Shown: positions 27,944-36,359 of the stretch, one piece after another
Layout of the letters: each line of letters opens with the position of its first letter
Numbering within the stretch: the stretch's first letter is position 1
Source: Tritrichomonas musculus
Taxonomy: Eukaryota > Parabasalia > Tritrichomonadida > Tritrichomonadidae
Length of the DNA stretch: 64,000 nucleotides
Direction of reading: 5' to 3'
NCBI GenBank assembly: GCA_039105265.1
Contig: JAPFFF010000049.1
Location: forward strand, 827,501-891,500
The notes under the pieces: generated by a model
What the model saw: only the letters and a program-made list of their open reading frames with translations
The model's database searches: none
Told to the model about the DNA's origin: nothing
Made by a program: the position numbers and the translations under genes

Positions 27944-29974
27944 ATGTTGTATCGCAACGAAAGAGCACATAATTACAAAATCGAAGCTGGGAATGTACTT
28001 GACACTTTTAATAAGATGCGTGAAATGATTAACACTAATGATGGTACACGCTCATTTTCATTCAGAACAGTTGATTGTCATGACCAACCCGCACCATTTC
28101 ATCAAGGACAGTATTCCCAAATCAGTTTAACACATCCTGACCACTTCATTTCTGATGTTGATAAAGGATTCCTCACCTTTCACATCAAACTAGATTTACA
28201 ACTCAATACTGATTTAGCAAAATTACAACAAATTGATGACCCAAATAACTTCTACAAATTATTTGTCGGGCTCAAATCTTCCAATCAATTGTTTGACCGT
28301 TTGGAGATTCTCCATAATAATGTAAACGTTGGATATCAGCAAAATGAATGCATTCGTGAAGGGTTTTTGTATTCCACTGTTAAACCAGAGACTGAGAAGA
28401 AACGTAGGCGTTTTGTACATTCACTTTGGGAAAACGTTTCAAATTATTCACAAACTGTTGCTGGTGCTTATGTTAACCTCAATTCATTCAAATCTAATGG
28501 TAAATCCCAAGTTGAATTTGATTTAAACGTACCATTCGATGATTTACTTGCATTACAAGCATTCGATTTATTCCCTAATGGTATCATAGGTGATTTATCA
28601 ATTCGTTTCCAAGTATCACCCGCAGGATTAGTTTGGGCCGCTATAGACCCTTATACTGTTGCTGAAACAAAAGCTTATCTAGAAGATAATGATAGTATCT
28701 CATCTGCAGAATTAGAAAGATTGAAAGAAATAAAGGCCCGCGGTCACTTGAAACATCAATTTACACAAATTGGTAATGAAGCTATAATTCCAGGTCCTGG
28801 TGCTCCATCTCCAGACCCATCTCCAACACCAGACCCATCACCATCTCCAACACCTGACCCATCTCCTGAACCAACCCCAACACCTATCAAGTATAAGATT
28901 CAATATCGAATTGGTGAACAATGGGATAATGATGATGGAAGTACTGGTTACACTGATATTCTTACAGATTTGGAATTCAATTTCAGTTACACAAAGGAAG
29001 AATTTGAAGAATTTGGATTACAACCAGGTGCAACTGATGAAGAAATTTGTGTTCATAATCCTGCTGTAACATTACCACCATTAAATCATGCTGACAAAAA
29101 TGGAAGATATTATGCTTGGCAAATTGTTAAAACACCAATTGTTTCTGCTAAACAGACTCTTCAAGCAATTCATGATGCTAAATCACAACTTCACAATGAA
29201 ACATATTCATCACAGAAAGCCACATTAACTGTAAACAGAATGACAATCACATTATGTAAATCAAATATGCAAGGATATGGTGTCTGTGAATCTACTCGCA
29301 GAGGTATTGAAAATATTCTTCGTGAAGGAATTATAATACCATCCCAAAAAGTTGATTACCATTCATTCCCAATCGCTCCTGCCGCAAATGGTATCAAATC
29401 TACTTTGAATATCCCATTAATTAATGTTACTACAATGTCGATTATGTTTCCAAAACATCATAATGACCTCACTGTTTTCGAAAATCCAGTATATCAAAAT
29501 TGTTATCTCAATATTGGTGGTAAGAACTTCCCAGATGAAAATGTTAGCACAATTGGTGCAAGATTCTTTGAAAATCAATTAACTGCTGGAGACCTTGATG
29601 GAATCACATTACAATGCACAAAAGAATTTGAAGATAGTATGACAATGCCAAAGAATGATGCAAATGGAGTTCGTTATAGAAATACTTTAAGTGATGCTTC
29701 TAGCTTTGTTTTCAATATTCAAACAGAACGTGCTTCAGCAGGATATTGCTATGATGGTTTGGATGGTGGATTTGGAAATATTCAAGTTCAGGTTAATGGT
29801 CAACCAATATATACAGGTCCAAATGATACTTACTATAATGTTAACGAAGAAGGAACAGTACATCCACCACCAACTCAATTATGGCTCACAAGAGATACAT
29901 ACTTTAAACTTTCACTTAACGGATTGGAATATGTTGATGATGAAACGCCAGCTGGCAGTCAAGTTAATGAATAA
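27944..29974 (+). CDS. MCP: major capsid protein, double jelly-roll type (C)
   Basis: 676 residues starting MLYRNERAHNYKIEAGN. Most of it is close to the B copy. At about residues 285-390 it carries a long Pro-rich linker (PSPDPSPTPDPSPSPTPDPS) and an inserted domain (YKIQYRIGEQW... to about SAKQTLQAIHDAK) that differs strongly from B, after which conservation resumes at KATLTVNRMTITLCKSNMQG. This fits a surface domain tethered to the jelly-roll shell. Promoter motif tactttttttgtatcataa precedes the ATG. Confidence 0.88.
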   Translation: MLYRNERAHNYKIEAGNVLDTFNKMREMINTNDGTRSFSFRTVDCHDQPAPFHQGQYSQISLTHPDHFISDVDKGFLTFHIKLDLQLNTDLAKLQQIDDPNNFYKLFVGLKSSNQLFDRLEILHNNVNVGYQQNECIREGFLYSTVKPETEKKRRRFVHSLWENVSNYSQTVAGAYVNLNSFKSNGKSQVEFDLNVPFDDLLALQAFDLFPNGIIGDLSIRFQVSPAGLVWAAIDPYTVAETKAYLEDNDSISSAELERLKEIKARGHLKHQFTQIGNEAIIPGPGAPSPDPSPTPDPSPSPTPDPSPEPTPTPIKYKIQYRIGEQWDNDDGSTGYTDILTDLEFNFSYTKEEFEEFGLQPGATDEEICVHNPAVTLPPLNHADKNGRYYAWQIVKTPIVSAKQTLQAIHDAKSQLHNETYSSQKATLTVNRMTITLCKSNMQGYGVCESTRRGIENILREGIIIPSQKVDYHSFPIAPAANGIKSTLNIPLINVTTMSIMFPKHHNDLTVFENPVYQNCYLNIGGKNFPDENVSTIGARFFENQLTAGDLDGITLQCTKEFEDSMTMPKNDANGVRYRNTLSDASSFVFNIQTERASAGYCYDGLDGGFGNIQVQVNGQPIYTGPNDTYYNVNEEGTVHPPPTQLWLTRDTYFKLSLNGLEYVDDETPAGSQVNE

Positions 29975-30067
29975 ATTGATTTGAGAAAACCGGTAGCAGC
30001 AAAATTGCTGTGACCACATTTTTTTTTGCAAATCTATTTTTAAAATAATTTTTTATCTCCAGAACAA

Positions 30068-30826
30068 ATGGCTTCAATAAACGTAGAACGAATTAATGAT
30101 GACTACGAATTTATTCAATATAATACACATTTACGCATCATACATTCAATCAAAGATGATATGTACCAAGCTCAAAGCATAATAACTGCATGCCAATCAA
30201 ATAAACTTGCAAAGCACTGGTTTGAAAATCAATCAACAAAAGAGTTATTACAAGAATTTGAGTCTCAAAAATCAACCCTCGGAATTCCGACCCTCGCCAA
30301 ATCTTATGAAAAACGTGATGATTTACCTAACGGATTAAGAGGTTATTATATTCACAAGCTTCTAGTCAATCACATCGCAATGTGGGCATCACCAACATAC
30401 GCAATCTATATTGCCAAACTTTTAGACTCCCAATTTGAACGTGAACGCAAACAACATCAGCAACAAATTGATGAACTCAAACCACGTGCAGTTCCAGAAA
30501 ATCACAAGAATGATTACCGTTATTTGATTTACAAAGAGGATATTAATAAAGAAGGTTTCATTAGGCTTCATTTGTGTCGTCGTCATAAGAGTACTTGGAG
30601 AAAAGTTGTTAACCATTATAATAATGAAAACGAAAGATTTTACTTCAAAGATGACCTTCCTATTAGTATGACACCAAATTTAAACATCAAGAACATTATA
30701 AAAGCATCATTTGGAACAGATGATTATAAGGTTTCCAATAGTGGTAACTGTGTTGATATCAAAATAGAGCATCTCAATAAGCTCCATACATTAATTGAAG
30801 AATACTTTAATAGTATGAGCCAATAA
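30068..30826 (+). CDS. KilA-N domain protein (C)
   Basis: 252 residues. The KilA-N core is seen at about residues 75-130 (SYEKRDDLPNGLRGYYIHKLL, then VNHIAMWASPTYAIYIAKLL), a DNA-binding fold common in large DNA viruses and phages. The C-terminal half (ENHKNDYRYLIYKEDINKE...) resembles virus-type domains that often follow KilA-N. Homologue in B is 47323-48090, at a different place in the element. A GAATTC-centred palindrome lies in frame just before the KilA-N core. Probably a regulator. Confidence 0.8.
   Translation: MASINVERINDDYEFIQYNTHLRIIHSIKDDMYQAQSIITACQSNKLAKHWFENQSTKELLQEFESQKSTLGIPTLAKSYEKRDDLPNGLRGYYIHKLLVNHIAMWASPTYAIYIAKLLDSQFERERKQHQQQIDELKPRAVPENHKNDYRYLIYKEDINKEGFIRLHLCRRHKSTWRKVVNHYNNENERFYFKDDLPISMTPNLNIKNIIKASFGTDDYKVSNSGNCVDIKIEHLNKLHTLIEEYFNSMSQ
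30279..30328 (+). repeat. 50-bp direct repeat with GAATTC palindrome, copy inside KilA-N gene
   Basis: Identical to 30836-30885. It starts with TCGGAATTCCGA and continues into KilA-N coding sequence. Confidence 0.9.
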
Positions 30827-30835
30827 AATCGACGG

Positions 30836-30885
30836 TCGGAATTCCGACCCTCGCCAAATCTTATGAAAAACGTGATGATTTACCT
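30836..30885 (+). repeat. 50-bp direct repeat after the KilA-N gene, with 16-bp palindrome
   Basis: Exact copy of 30279-30328, ten bases after the KilA-N stop and upstream of the integrase. With the preceding bases it forms a perfect palindrome GGTCGGAATTCCGACC at 30834-30849. It sits where B has its 82-bp inverted repeat, just before the integrase. Confidence 0.9.
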
Positions 30886-30929
30886 GTAATTGATATTTTT
30901 TTGTATATCAATACTTTTTTTGGAAAAAA

Positions 30930-32285
30930 ATGACTAAATCAGTAAGAATCTACGATAAAGAATACAACTCCTTACTCAATTATCCTTTCAAATCCAAGTA
31001 TAAATACATTGATAATTACATACAACCTTTCTTTAAAAGTGATATCAAAACAGAACCATTTATTCCTGACTTCAAGTTGAAATCATGTAAAGAATTATCA
31101 AAACCAAATTTCTCTAATGAACCAGGTTGTTGGGAAGCAGATTTGATGTTTAGCAAATACTATACTAGAGATTTGACAAAAGAAAATAAAATATATTTGG
31201 TTCTCATCAATACAAATACAAGATACCTAATCGTTGAACCTGTAAAGGATAAAGGAAATATATGGTTTTCCCTTGAACGAATTATAATAAGATATCCACA
31301 ATTTCTATTCAAAACTATCAAATGTGATGGAGAACCTGGATTAAAAGAGATGAAAGATAATAGTGTTGTCATTTGGTTTTCAACAGGAGAAACTACTTTG
31401 ATATTTGACTTGAAAGCTGTAATTAAAGAAGCAAGGATAAAAGAGTTTGATAAAATATTAAGTAAAATACTCGTGAACCACAAACTGGAAACTCTTAAAA
31501 AACTGCTTAAAAAAAGCGACTATTATAAACCTCGTTTCCAAAGGCTACTCAATTTACAATTTGAAGACATCCAGTTTTGGGAAAATACAATAGATTCAAT
31601 CACTGATTTCTATCCTATAAGATTCATTATTAATGATTCTCCATATGCGTTAGCTCACAAAAATGTTGATTCTGTTATAAGAACTCTGAGAAATGCTTTT
31701 GGGTTAGATGAGCGAAGATTAAGTGATTATAATTTGATGAGACAAATGGTTGATTACTATAATAACACCCCTCATAGTTCTCTTCGATTTAAGAATTTTG
31801 ATTATGACCCATCAGATTTTTATGACAAGAATCTTGTAAAACCAACGAAGTACATATATTATACCCCAGCTCAAATGCAAAACAATGTTGATTTGGAGTG
31901 GAGATATATCAGGAAAATGCAAATGAAATTGCGGGAAATCAATGATAAACAACGTTTTAAGGGGTTGTTATCTTATAATAGAGGTAATATTATATTAGTT
32001 CATCTCGATAAAAGCAAAACGCAAAAAAAGCATGAGAAGCGTAGAAGAGTATTTAATGAAATTGCTGAGTTTCTAGAGTATCGTAATGGAAATGTAATCT
32101 GCAAGTTATTAAAACCATATCAGACTGTTAAAAAAGATGAACCACAAGAAAAGCATAGTAAAGGTAGGAAACGTATGACTGATGCTGAAAAAGCTATTAT
32201 TGAAGTACCTATTATATATACGAAATTCATATGTAATTCATTTGGAGACTTAAATGAAGATTACATTAAGTATTTTAACATTTAG
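30930..32285 (+). CDS. INT: retrovirus-like integrase (C)
   Basis: 451 residues, rve/DDE superfamily. Acidic positions in CWEADLMFSKYYTR, IKCDGEPG and the VDSVIRTLRNAFG helix, followed by DYYNNTPHSSLR; C-terminal SH3-like part GNIILVHLDKS, then VFNEIAEFLEY. Compared with B it has an extra segment of roughly 60-80 residues between the second and third acidic positions (about 31350-31640). The ATG follows tactttttttggaaaaaa. It would have generated the gacctt duplication. Confidence 0.9.
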   Translation: MTKSVRIYDKEYNSLLNYPFKSKYKYIDNYIQPFFKSDIKTEPFIPDFKLKSCKELSKPNFSNEPGCWEADLMFSKYYTRDLTKENKIYLVLINTNTRYLIVEPVKDKGNIWFSLERIIIRYPQFLFKTIKCDGEPGLKEMKDNSVVIWFSTGETTLIFDLKAVIKEARIKEFDKILSKILVNHKLETLKKLLKKSDYYKPRFQRLLNLQFEDIQFWENTIDSITDFYPIRFIINDSPYALAHKNVDSVIRTLRNAFGLDERRLSDYNLMRQMVDYYNNTPHSSLRFKNFDYDPSDFYDKNLVKPTKYIYYTPAQMQNNVDLEWRYIRKMQMKLREINDKQRFKGLLSYNRGNIILVHLDKSKTQKKHEKRRRVFNEIAEFLEYRNGNVICKLLKPYQTVKKDEPQEKHSKGRKRMTDAEKAIIEVPIIYTKFICNSFGDLNEDYIKYFNI

Positions 32286-32290
32286 TTTCT

Positions 32291-32683
32291 ATGAAAAAAA
32301 TGCTTATGAATAATATCAAGAATGTTGCAACAAGCAATGTAAAACAGCCCATAACAAAACGTTATTTCCACACTCAATCAACAGAATTTACGTTGCCACT
32401 TGAATTTGTATCAAGCAGAAACAAGAAATATATTGTAATTCAATATGTTGGAGCAATTGTAAAAGACTTTTTAGTTGGTGATTTAATGGTGCATTCAGAT
32501 ATAGTTCAATTAGATGCATATTGTGATTCATTCATTATGTTAGCTAATAAGCGTCAAACCAAATATCGAAAATACGAATTCTTCAGTAGCAATAAGAGAG
32601 ATTACAAGATATGGTTTACCGATTTGTATGGCAATTCAATCATACCATCAGCATTTATCATGAGCTGCCTTCTTATTTATTAA
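32291..32683 (+). CDS. conserved protein after the integrase (C)
   Basis: 130 residues; a short Lys/Asn-rich N-terminus, then TKRYFHTQSTEFTLPLEFVS and the rest aligned with the B copy (12097-12429). Beta-rich. Five bases after the integrase stop. The gene is held in the same order in both elements, so it belongs to the core set; a structural role is a guess. Confidence 0.7.
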   Translation: MKKMLMNNIKNVATSNVKQPITKRYFHTQSTEFTLPLEFVSSRNKKYIVIQYVGAIVKDFLVGDLMVHSDIVQLDAYCDSFIMLANKRQTKYRKYEFFSSNKRDYKIWFTDLYGNSIIPSAFIMSCLLIY

Positions 32684-32740
32684 GCTACAACTTTTCAAGA
32701 ACAGAGTTCTTGTTAAGCTATAGCTTTTTTTGAATAAAAA

Positions 32741-33736
32741 ATGAATAACAGCAACCAAAAATCGGTATTCACAGCACTGCAAGAACTTAATTTGCAAGAT
32801 CCAAATTGTATCAATATTAATAAGGACCATCAACTGTTTTCATATATCTCTGAAAGAAATAGGAGAGTCTTATTGTATTTAAGTAGTAATTACCATGAAT
32901 TATTTGTGCTTATTAATGGTAGTGAAGTAACGTTGGATTTACCTAAAAAAGTGGATTTCAAAGATGAGAGAAATATAAATAATACAAACGATCCTAGTCT
33001 ATTACGTTTATTCACAATAACTGTGGACCTTTTTTCTAATTTTGGTAATACAGATATCCAATTTGTTGAAAAATCATTTCCTGACCTAAATAAAACATAT
33101 ATACTATTGATTGGAGACTATGATTATAGATATGATGTAAAAGAAACAAATAATTTCTGTTATCAACTATCTTCGAGCGTAGACGTTGATTGCACAGTTA
33201 AGCCAGTACCAATAATTATCTTTCTCTGTTTCGAAAAAGAAACATTCATGAGCCAATGGCAGAAAGTTCGATTGCGAAATAAAAATGAAGATGCTGATAT
33301 TAAAGGTTTCAAATATGAATTTCAGGATTGGAAATACCATTTTCCAGTATTCAATGTATTCAAATCAAATATCACAAGCCCTATCTTAAAGGTAAATACA
33401 AATAATTCACATCCTAGGGAGCCTTCCTTATTTAGTGGATATGACCCAAAAGTAAATATTGAATATAATAATGAAAAACTTGATATACCCGATGAAATAC
33501 GCCCAAAGAAGGTATTACCATCACCAATAACTGAATTCAAATATTTTTACCAAGAACCTGAAAAATCTAGTATAGCTCGTAATACATCTAAGAATCAAAA
33601 GGTTGCAAGTCCAACAGAAGCTAAAAATGATTTCTTGTCGCAAGCGAAGCTTGGGCCTGCTATGCAGTCACAGGTAAATCCAGGAACAAATAAGGCGCAT
33701 ACAACAACATTCAAATTACCAGGTTCAAAAAAATAA
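32741..33736 (+). CDS. variable protein in the slot before the large minus-strand gene (C)
   Basis: 331 residues. About residues 1-220 appear globular (MNNSNQKSVFTALQELNL...), the rest is charged and low complexity. It occupies the place of the 516-residue protein of B but sequence similarity is not evident. Near the C-terminus a palindromic mini-repeat (about 33637-33675) encodes SQAKLGPAMQSQ in frame. Function unknown. Confidence 0.55.
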   Translation: MNNSNQKSVFTALQELNLQDPNCININKDHQLFSYISERNRRVLLYLSSNYHELFVLINGSEVTLDLPKKVDFKDERNINNTNDPSLLRLFTITVDLFSNFGNTDIQFVEKSFPDLNKTYILLIGDYDYRYDVKETNNFCYQLSSSVDVDCTVKPVPIIIFLCFEKETFMSQWQKVRLRNKNEDADIKGFKYEFQDWKYHFPVFNVFKSNITSPILKVNTNNSHPREPSLFSGYDPKVNIEYNNEKLDIPDEIRPKKVLPSPITEFKYFYQEPEKSSIARNTSKNQKVASPTEAKNDFLSQAKLGPAMQSQVNPGTNKAHTTTFKLPGSKK

Positions 33737-33768
33737 TTAGCAAGGATATAAAGTAGGTAGTAATTTTT

Positions 33769-36345
33769 TTATGCTTCATCTTCATCGTCATCATCATCAG
33801 AAGGTTCCTCAACAATTTCAGCTGTAGCTGGCTTTTCAACAGTTCGTGACCTAATATATGATTTATCACCAGCACCTTTATGTGCAGCCTTATATAATCC
33901 TTTGATTGTGGTGTAATTTCCACCAACTTGTGAATCAATCCAAGCATCAATATTTTCACCAAATTTGTCTTGTAATTGCTTCTTTGTTGCTGTACTTACT
34001 TTATTTTCAATTATAGCTTGAGCTAACTGTGCATATTGGTCTTTCTTATCTTCTGTGAATCCAAGACCAGTCTTAAAGATGAGGTCATTTGTTTGCTCCA
34101 ATATTTCTTGTAATACTCCTGATATTTCACCATCACTATTTATTTCTCCATCAACTGGCATAGTCGCTTTAATGCTTTCATTATATTCTTTTTGAATCAT
34201 AACACCCAATTCAGCATTTACGGATTTTGGATGTAATTTCTTATATTTAACCCAATCACTCCAATCATTGCGTTCATGGTCTTTCATCACTTTAGATTCA
34301 TAACGTGCAATAAATATGGCTGTACATACTTTGAAATAACTAAATATACATTTTAATGGTTCCAAATCTTTGTATTCTTCAGTAGTAAATATATTGTATA
34401 AAACAGTTTGCCATATTTTTGAAAATATAGAACTCCACAAACCTCTTGCAGTAATTTTGGTACTGATTTTGGGTTTGGATAAACCAACAGATTGATATGA
34501 GTTTATTACTTTTTCTAATTTCTTATCAATTTCAGGTTTAAACTTACCTTCATTCCATTGTTCTGGAGTGTATTCCCATGTTCGTTTAGCTCCCATAAGA
34601 TTCTTAAGCCATACTTCGAATGAATCATTTGTTTTACCAGCAATACGTTCGGTTTGCCATAATTTCTTATAAGGGTCTGCTTTAACAAGACGATATCCAT
34701 TAATAATAACAGGCTTACCACGGGTATCAACAATAACAATATCTTCAACTCTATCACCGTTTAAATCACAAATTGGATTACCGAGAGGGTCTTTAGTGTC
34801 ATGCCTAGCTGGTACTAAACGATATAATGGATATCCATTTTTATCAAATCTTTTCTTGCAATAAGCTTCTGCTCCATCTCTTGTAGCACATTTAGGTGAA
34901 AACTTGACACGGTAATTACCGTTAATAAGAATATCAAATAATTCCCCTCGATATTTACTAACATCAATACTTTGTTTGTTTTCGAAAATGTACAGGTCGC
35001 TCATACGTTTTTGTGATGCTTCAAATGTTTTACCAGCACGTTTACCAGTTGGGATAGACTTCATATATTCATTTAAGAATTCAGCAGCATTTACTTCAGG
35101 TCCTTTTGTTGCTTCAATATTTGAGTTCAATAGTTCTGAAAAGTTGGTGTGGTCATCTTCAGCTTCAATTGGTTTGTTTCTTCTAAGATATTCTTTGGTT
35201 GGTGTGCTAAAAACACGCTTCGACATTGTTTTATAGTCGGATAAAGATTTGCAAGCAAAGCTTGAGATTGGGTCTTTCTCTTCCTCCGCAGCTTCCTCTT
35301 CTATATCACTATTCATATTAAAAAATATTTCTCTATCTCCATTTTCATTAAGGTACTTTATTAATTGTTTGAGTTGCTTTTTGTTTTTAGGTTCAGTTGT
35401 TTCTTCAAATATGTTTGTTTCTCTTATTGCATCATGTAATTGTAATGCGATATTCCTAACTCTAACATCGGAGTCATCTTTAGGATTTATAGACCTATTA
35501 TAGTAACCATAAAGGTTTTTAGCAGTAAACTCTTCATTTAATAAGCCAAACCTTTCTAGTTGGTTAGCATCAATTGTAGAAGATTTATTGTAAGCATCTA
35601 ATAATTGCTGACCTTCTTGATTAGATTCAGCTAACTTTCTCATTGTTTCAATATTGGTTTGTCTTCTTTGTTTCTCAAATTGCATTAGGTTATTTATGTC
35701 ATCTGGTATCTTGTTGTTTTTATGTGAATCTATGTTTTCAGTTAATGATACGACAAGTAATTGAATCTGTGTAGTATCTTTTTTATTAAATAACGGATAC
35801 CTTTTTGAGTCATCAGCAATACAATAAAATAAGTGTAAAGCATTAATATGATTACTATCAAGTGCAACTAAATTACTAAGTGATTCAATGTCTTTATTAA
35901 TTCTGTTTCTAAAATAGTGGCCTTCCAAGTCAGGTTCTTCCTCTTCCTCAATTTGTGGAATAACAGGCTTTTCTTCCTCCGCTTGTCGGCAACTGTGTTG
36001 ACTGGAACTTTGTTCCCGGAGGCTGCGAGTGCCCGCAGCTTTATCTTTTAGTAAGCCAGATATATCAATAAAGTAATTCGCTTTTGAATCAAGTATTTTA
36101 GCTAATTCATTTTTTTGTCTTTTACTTCCTTTAGGCTTTGCGTTATATTTATCAAGCATATCTTTTAGCTTTTCTTTCACGTCTTTGATATAGTTACGAG
36201 GATTCTTAAGATACTCAATAATATTGTGTATTATTGTTTTTATTTGCTCTGATTTACTATTTTGGAACATGAATATGAGCATATCTTGATAATCTTTCTT
36301 TTTCACCTCATTCATTATTAATTGTTCATCCACATCTGACGTCAT
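33769..36345 (-). CDS. large conserved Polinton protein (C)
   Basis: 858 residues, homologue of 14026-17283 in B. Only one N-terminal helical module is seen here (DMLIFMFQNSKSEQIKTII..., about residues 20-70), against three in B. The conserved core includes NGNYRVKFSPKCATRDGAEA, KDPLGNPICDLNGDRVEDIV and INGYRLVKADPYKKLWQT. The C-terminus ends in an acidic run DDDDDEDEA. A mini-repeat coding SSFACKS lies at about 35250-35266, and a GC-rich hairpin-bearing island at about 35990-36040. Function not recognised. Confidence 0.68.
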   Translation of the reverse strand: MTSDVDEQLIMNEVKKKDYQDMLIFMFQNSKSEQIKTIIHNIIEYLKNPRNYIKDVKEKLKDMLDKYNAKPKGSKRQKNELAKILDSKANYFIDISGLLKDKAAGTRSLREQSSSQHSCRQAEEEKPVIPQIEEEEEPDLEGHYFRNRINKDIESLSNLVALDSNHINALHLFYCIADDSKRYPLFNKKDTTQIQLLVVSLTENIDSHKNNKIPDDINNLMQFEKQRRQTNIETMRKLAESNQEGQQLLDAYNKSSTIDANQLERFGLLNEEFTAKNLYGYYNRSINPKDDSDVRVRNIALQLHDAIRETNIFEETTEPKNKKQLKQLIKYLNENGDREIFFNMNSDIEEEAAEEEKDPISSFACKSLSDYKTMSKRVFSTPTKEYLRRNKPIEAEDDHTNFSELLNSNIEATKGPEVNAAEFLNEYMKSIPTGKRAGKTFEASQKRMSDLYIFENKQSIDVSKYRGELFDILINGNYRVKFSPKCATRDGAEAYCKKRFDKNGYPLYRLVPARHDTKDPLGNPICDLNGDRVEDIVIVDTRGKPVIINGYRLVKADPYKKLWQTERIAGKTNDSFEVWLKNLMGAKRTWEYTPEQWNEGKFKPEIDKKLEKVINSYQSVGLSKPKISTKITARGLWSSIFSKIWQTVLYNIFTTEEYKDLEPLKCIFSYFKVCTAIFIARYESKVMKDHERNDWSDWVKYKKLHPKSVNAELGVMIQKEYNESIKATMPVDGEINSDGEISGVLQEILEQTNDLIFKTGLGFTEDKKDQYAQLAQAIIENKVSTATKKQLQDKFGENIDAWIDSQVGGNYTTIKGLYKAAHKGAGDKSYIRSRTVEKPATAEIVEEPSDDDDDEDEA

Positions 36346-36359
36346 TTATTATGTTCAAA
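36346..36359. promoter_or_regulatory. 14-bp divergent promoter in C
   Basis: The start codons of the large minus-strand gene (36345) and the fibre gene (36360, chosen because MFTIEQAG aligns with MFSIEQSG of B) are only 14 bp apart. The same head-to-head layout exists in B. Confidence 0.5.
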
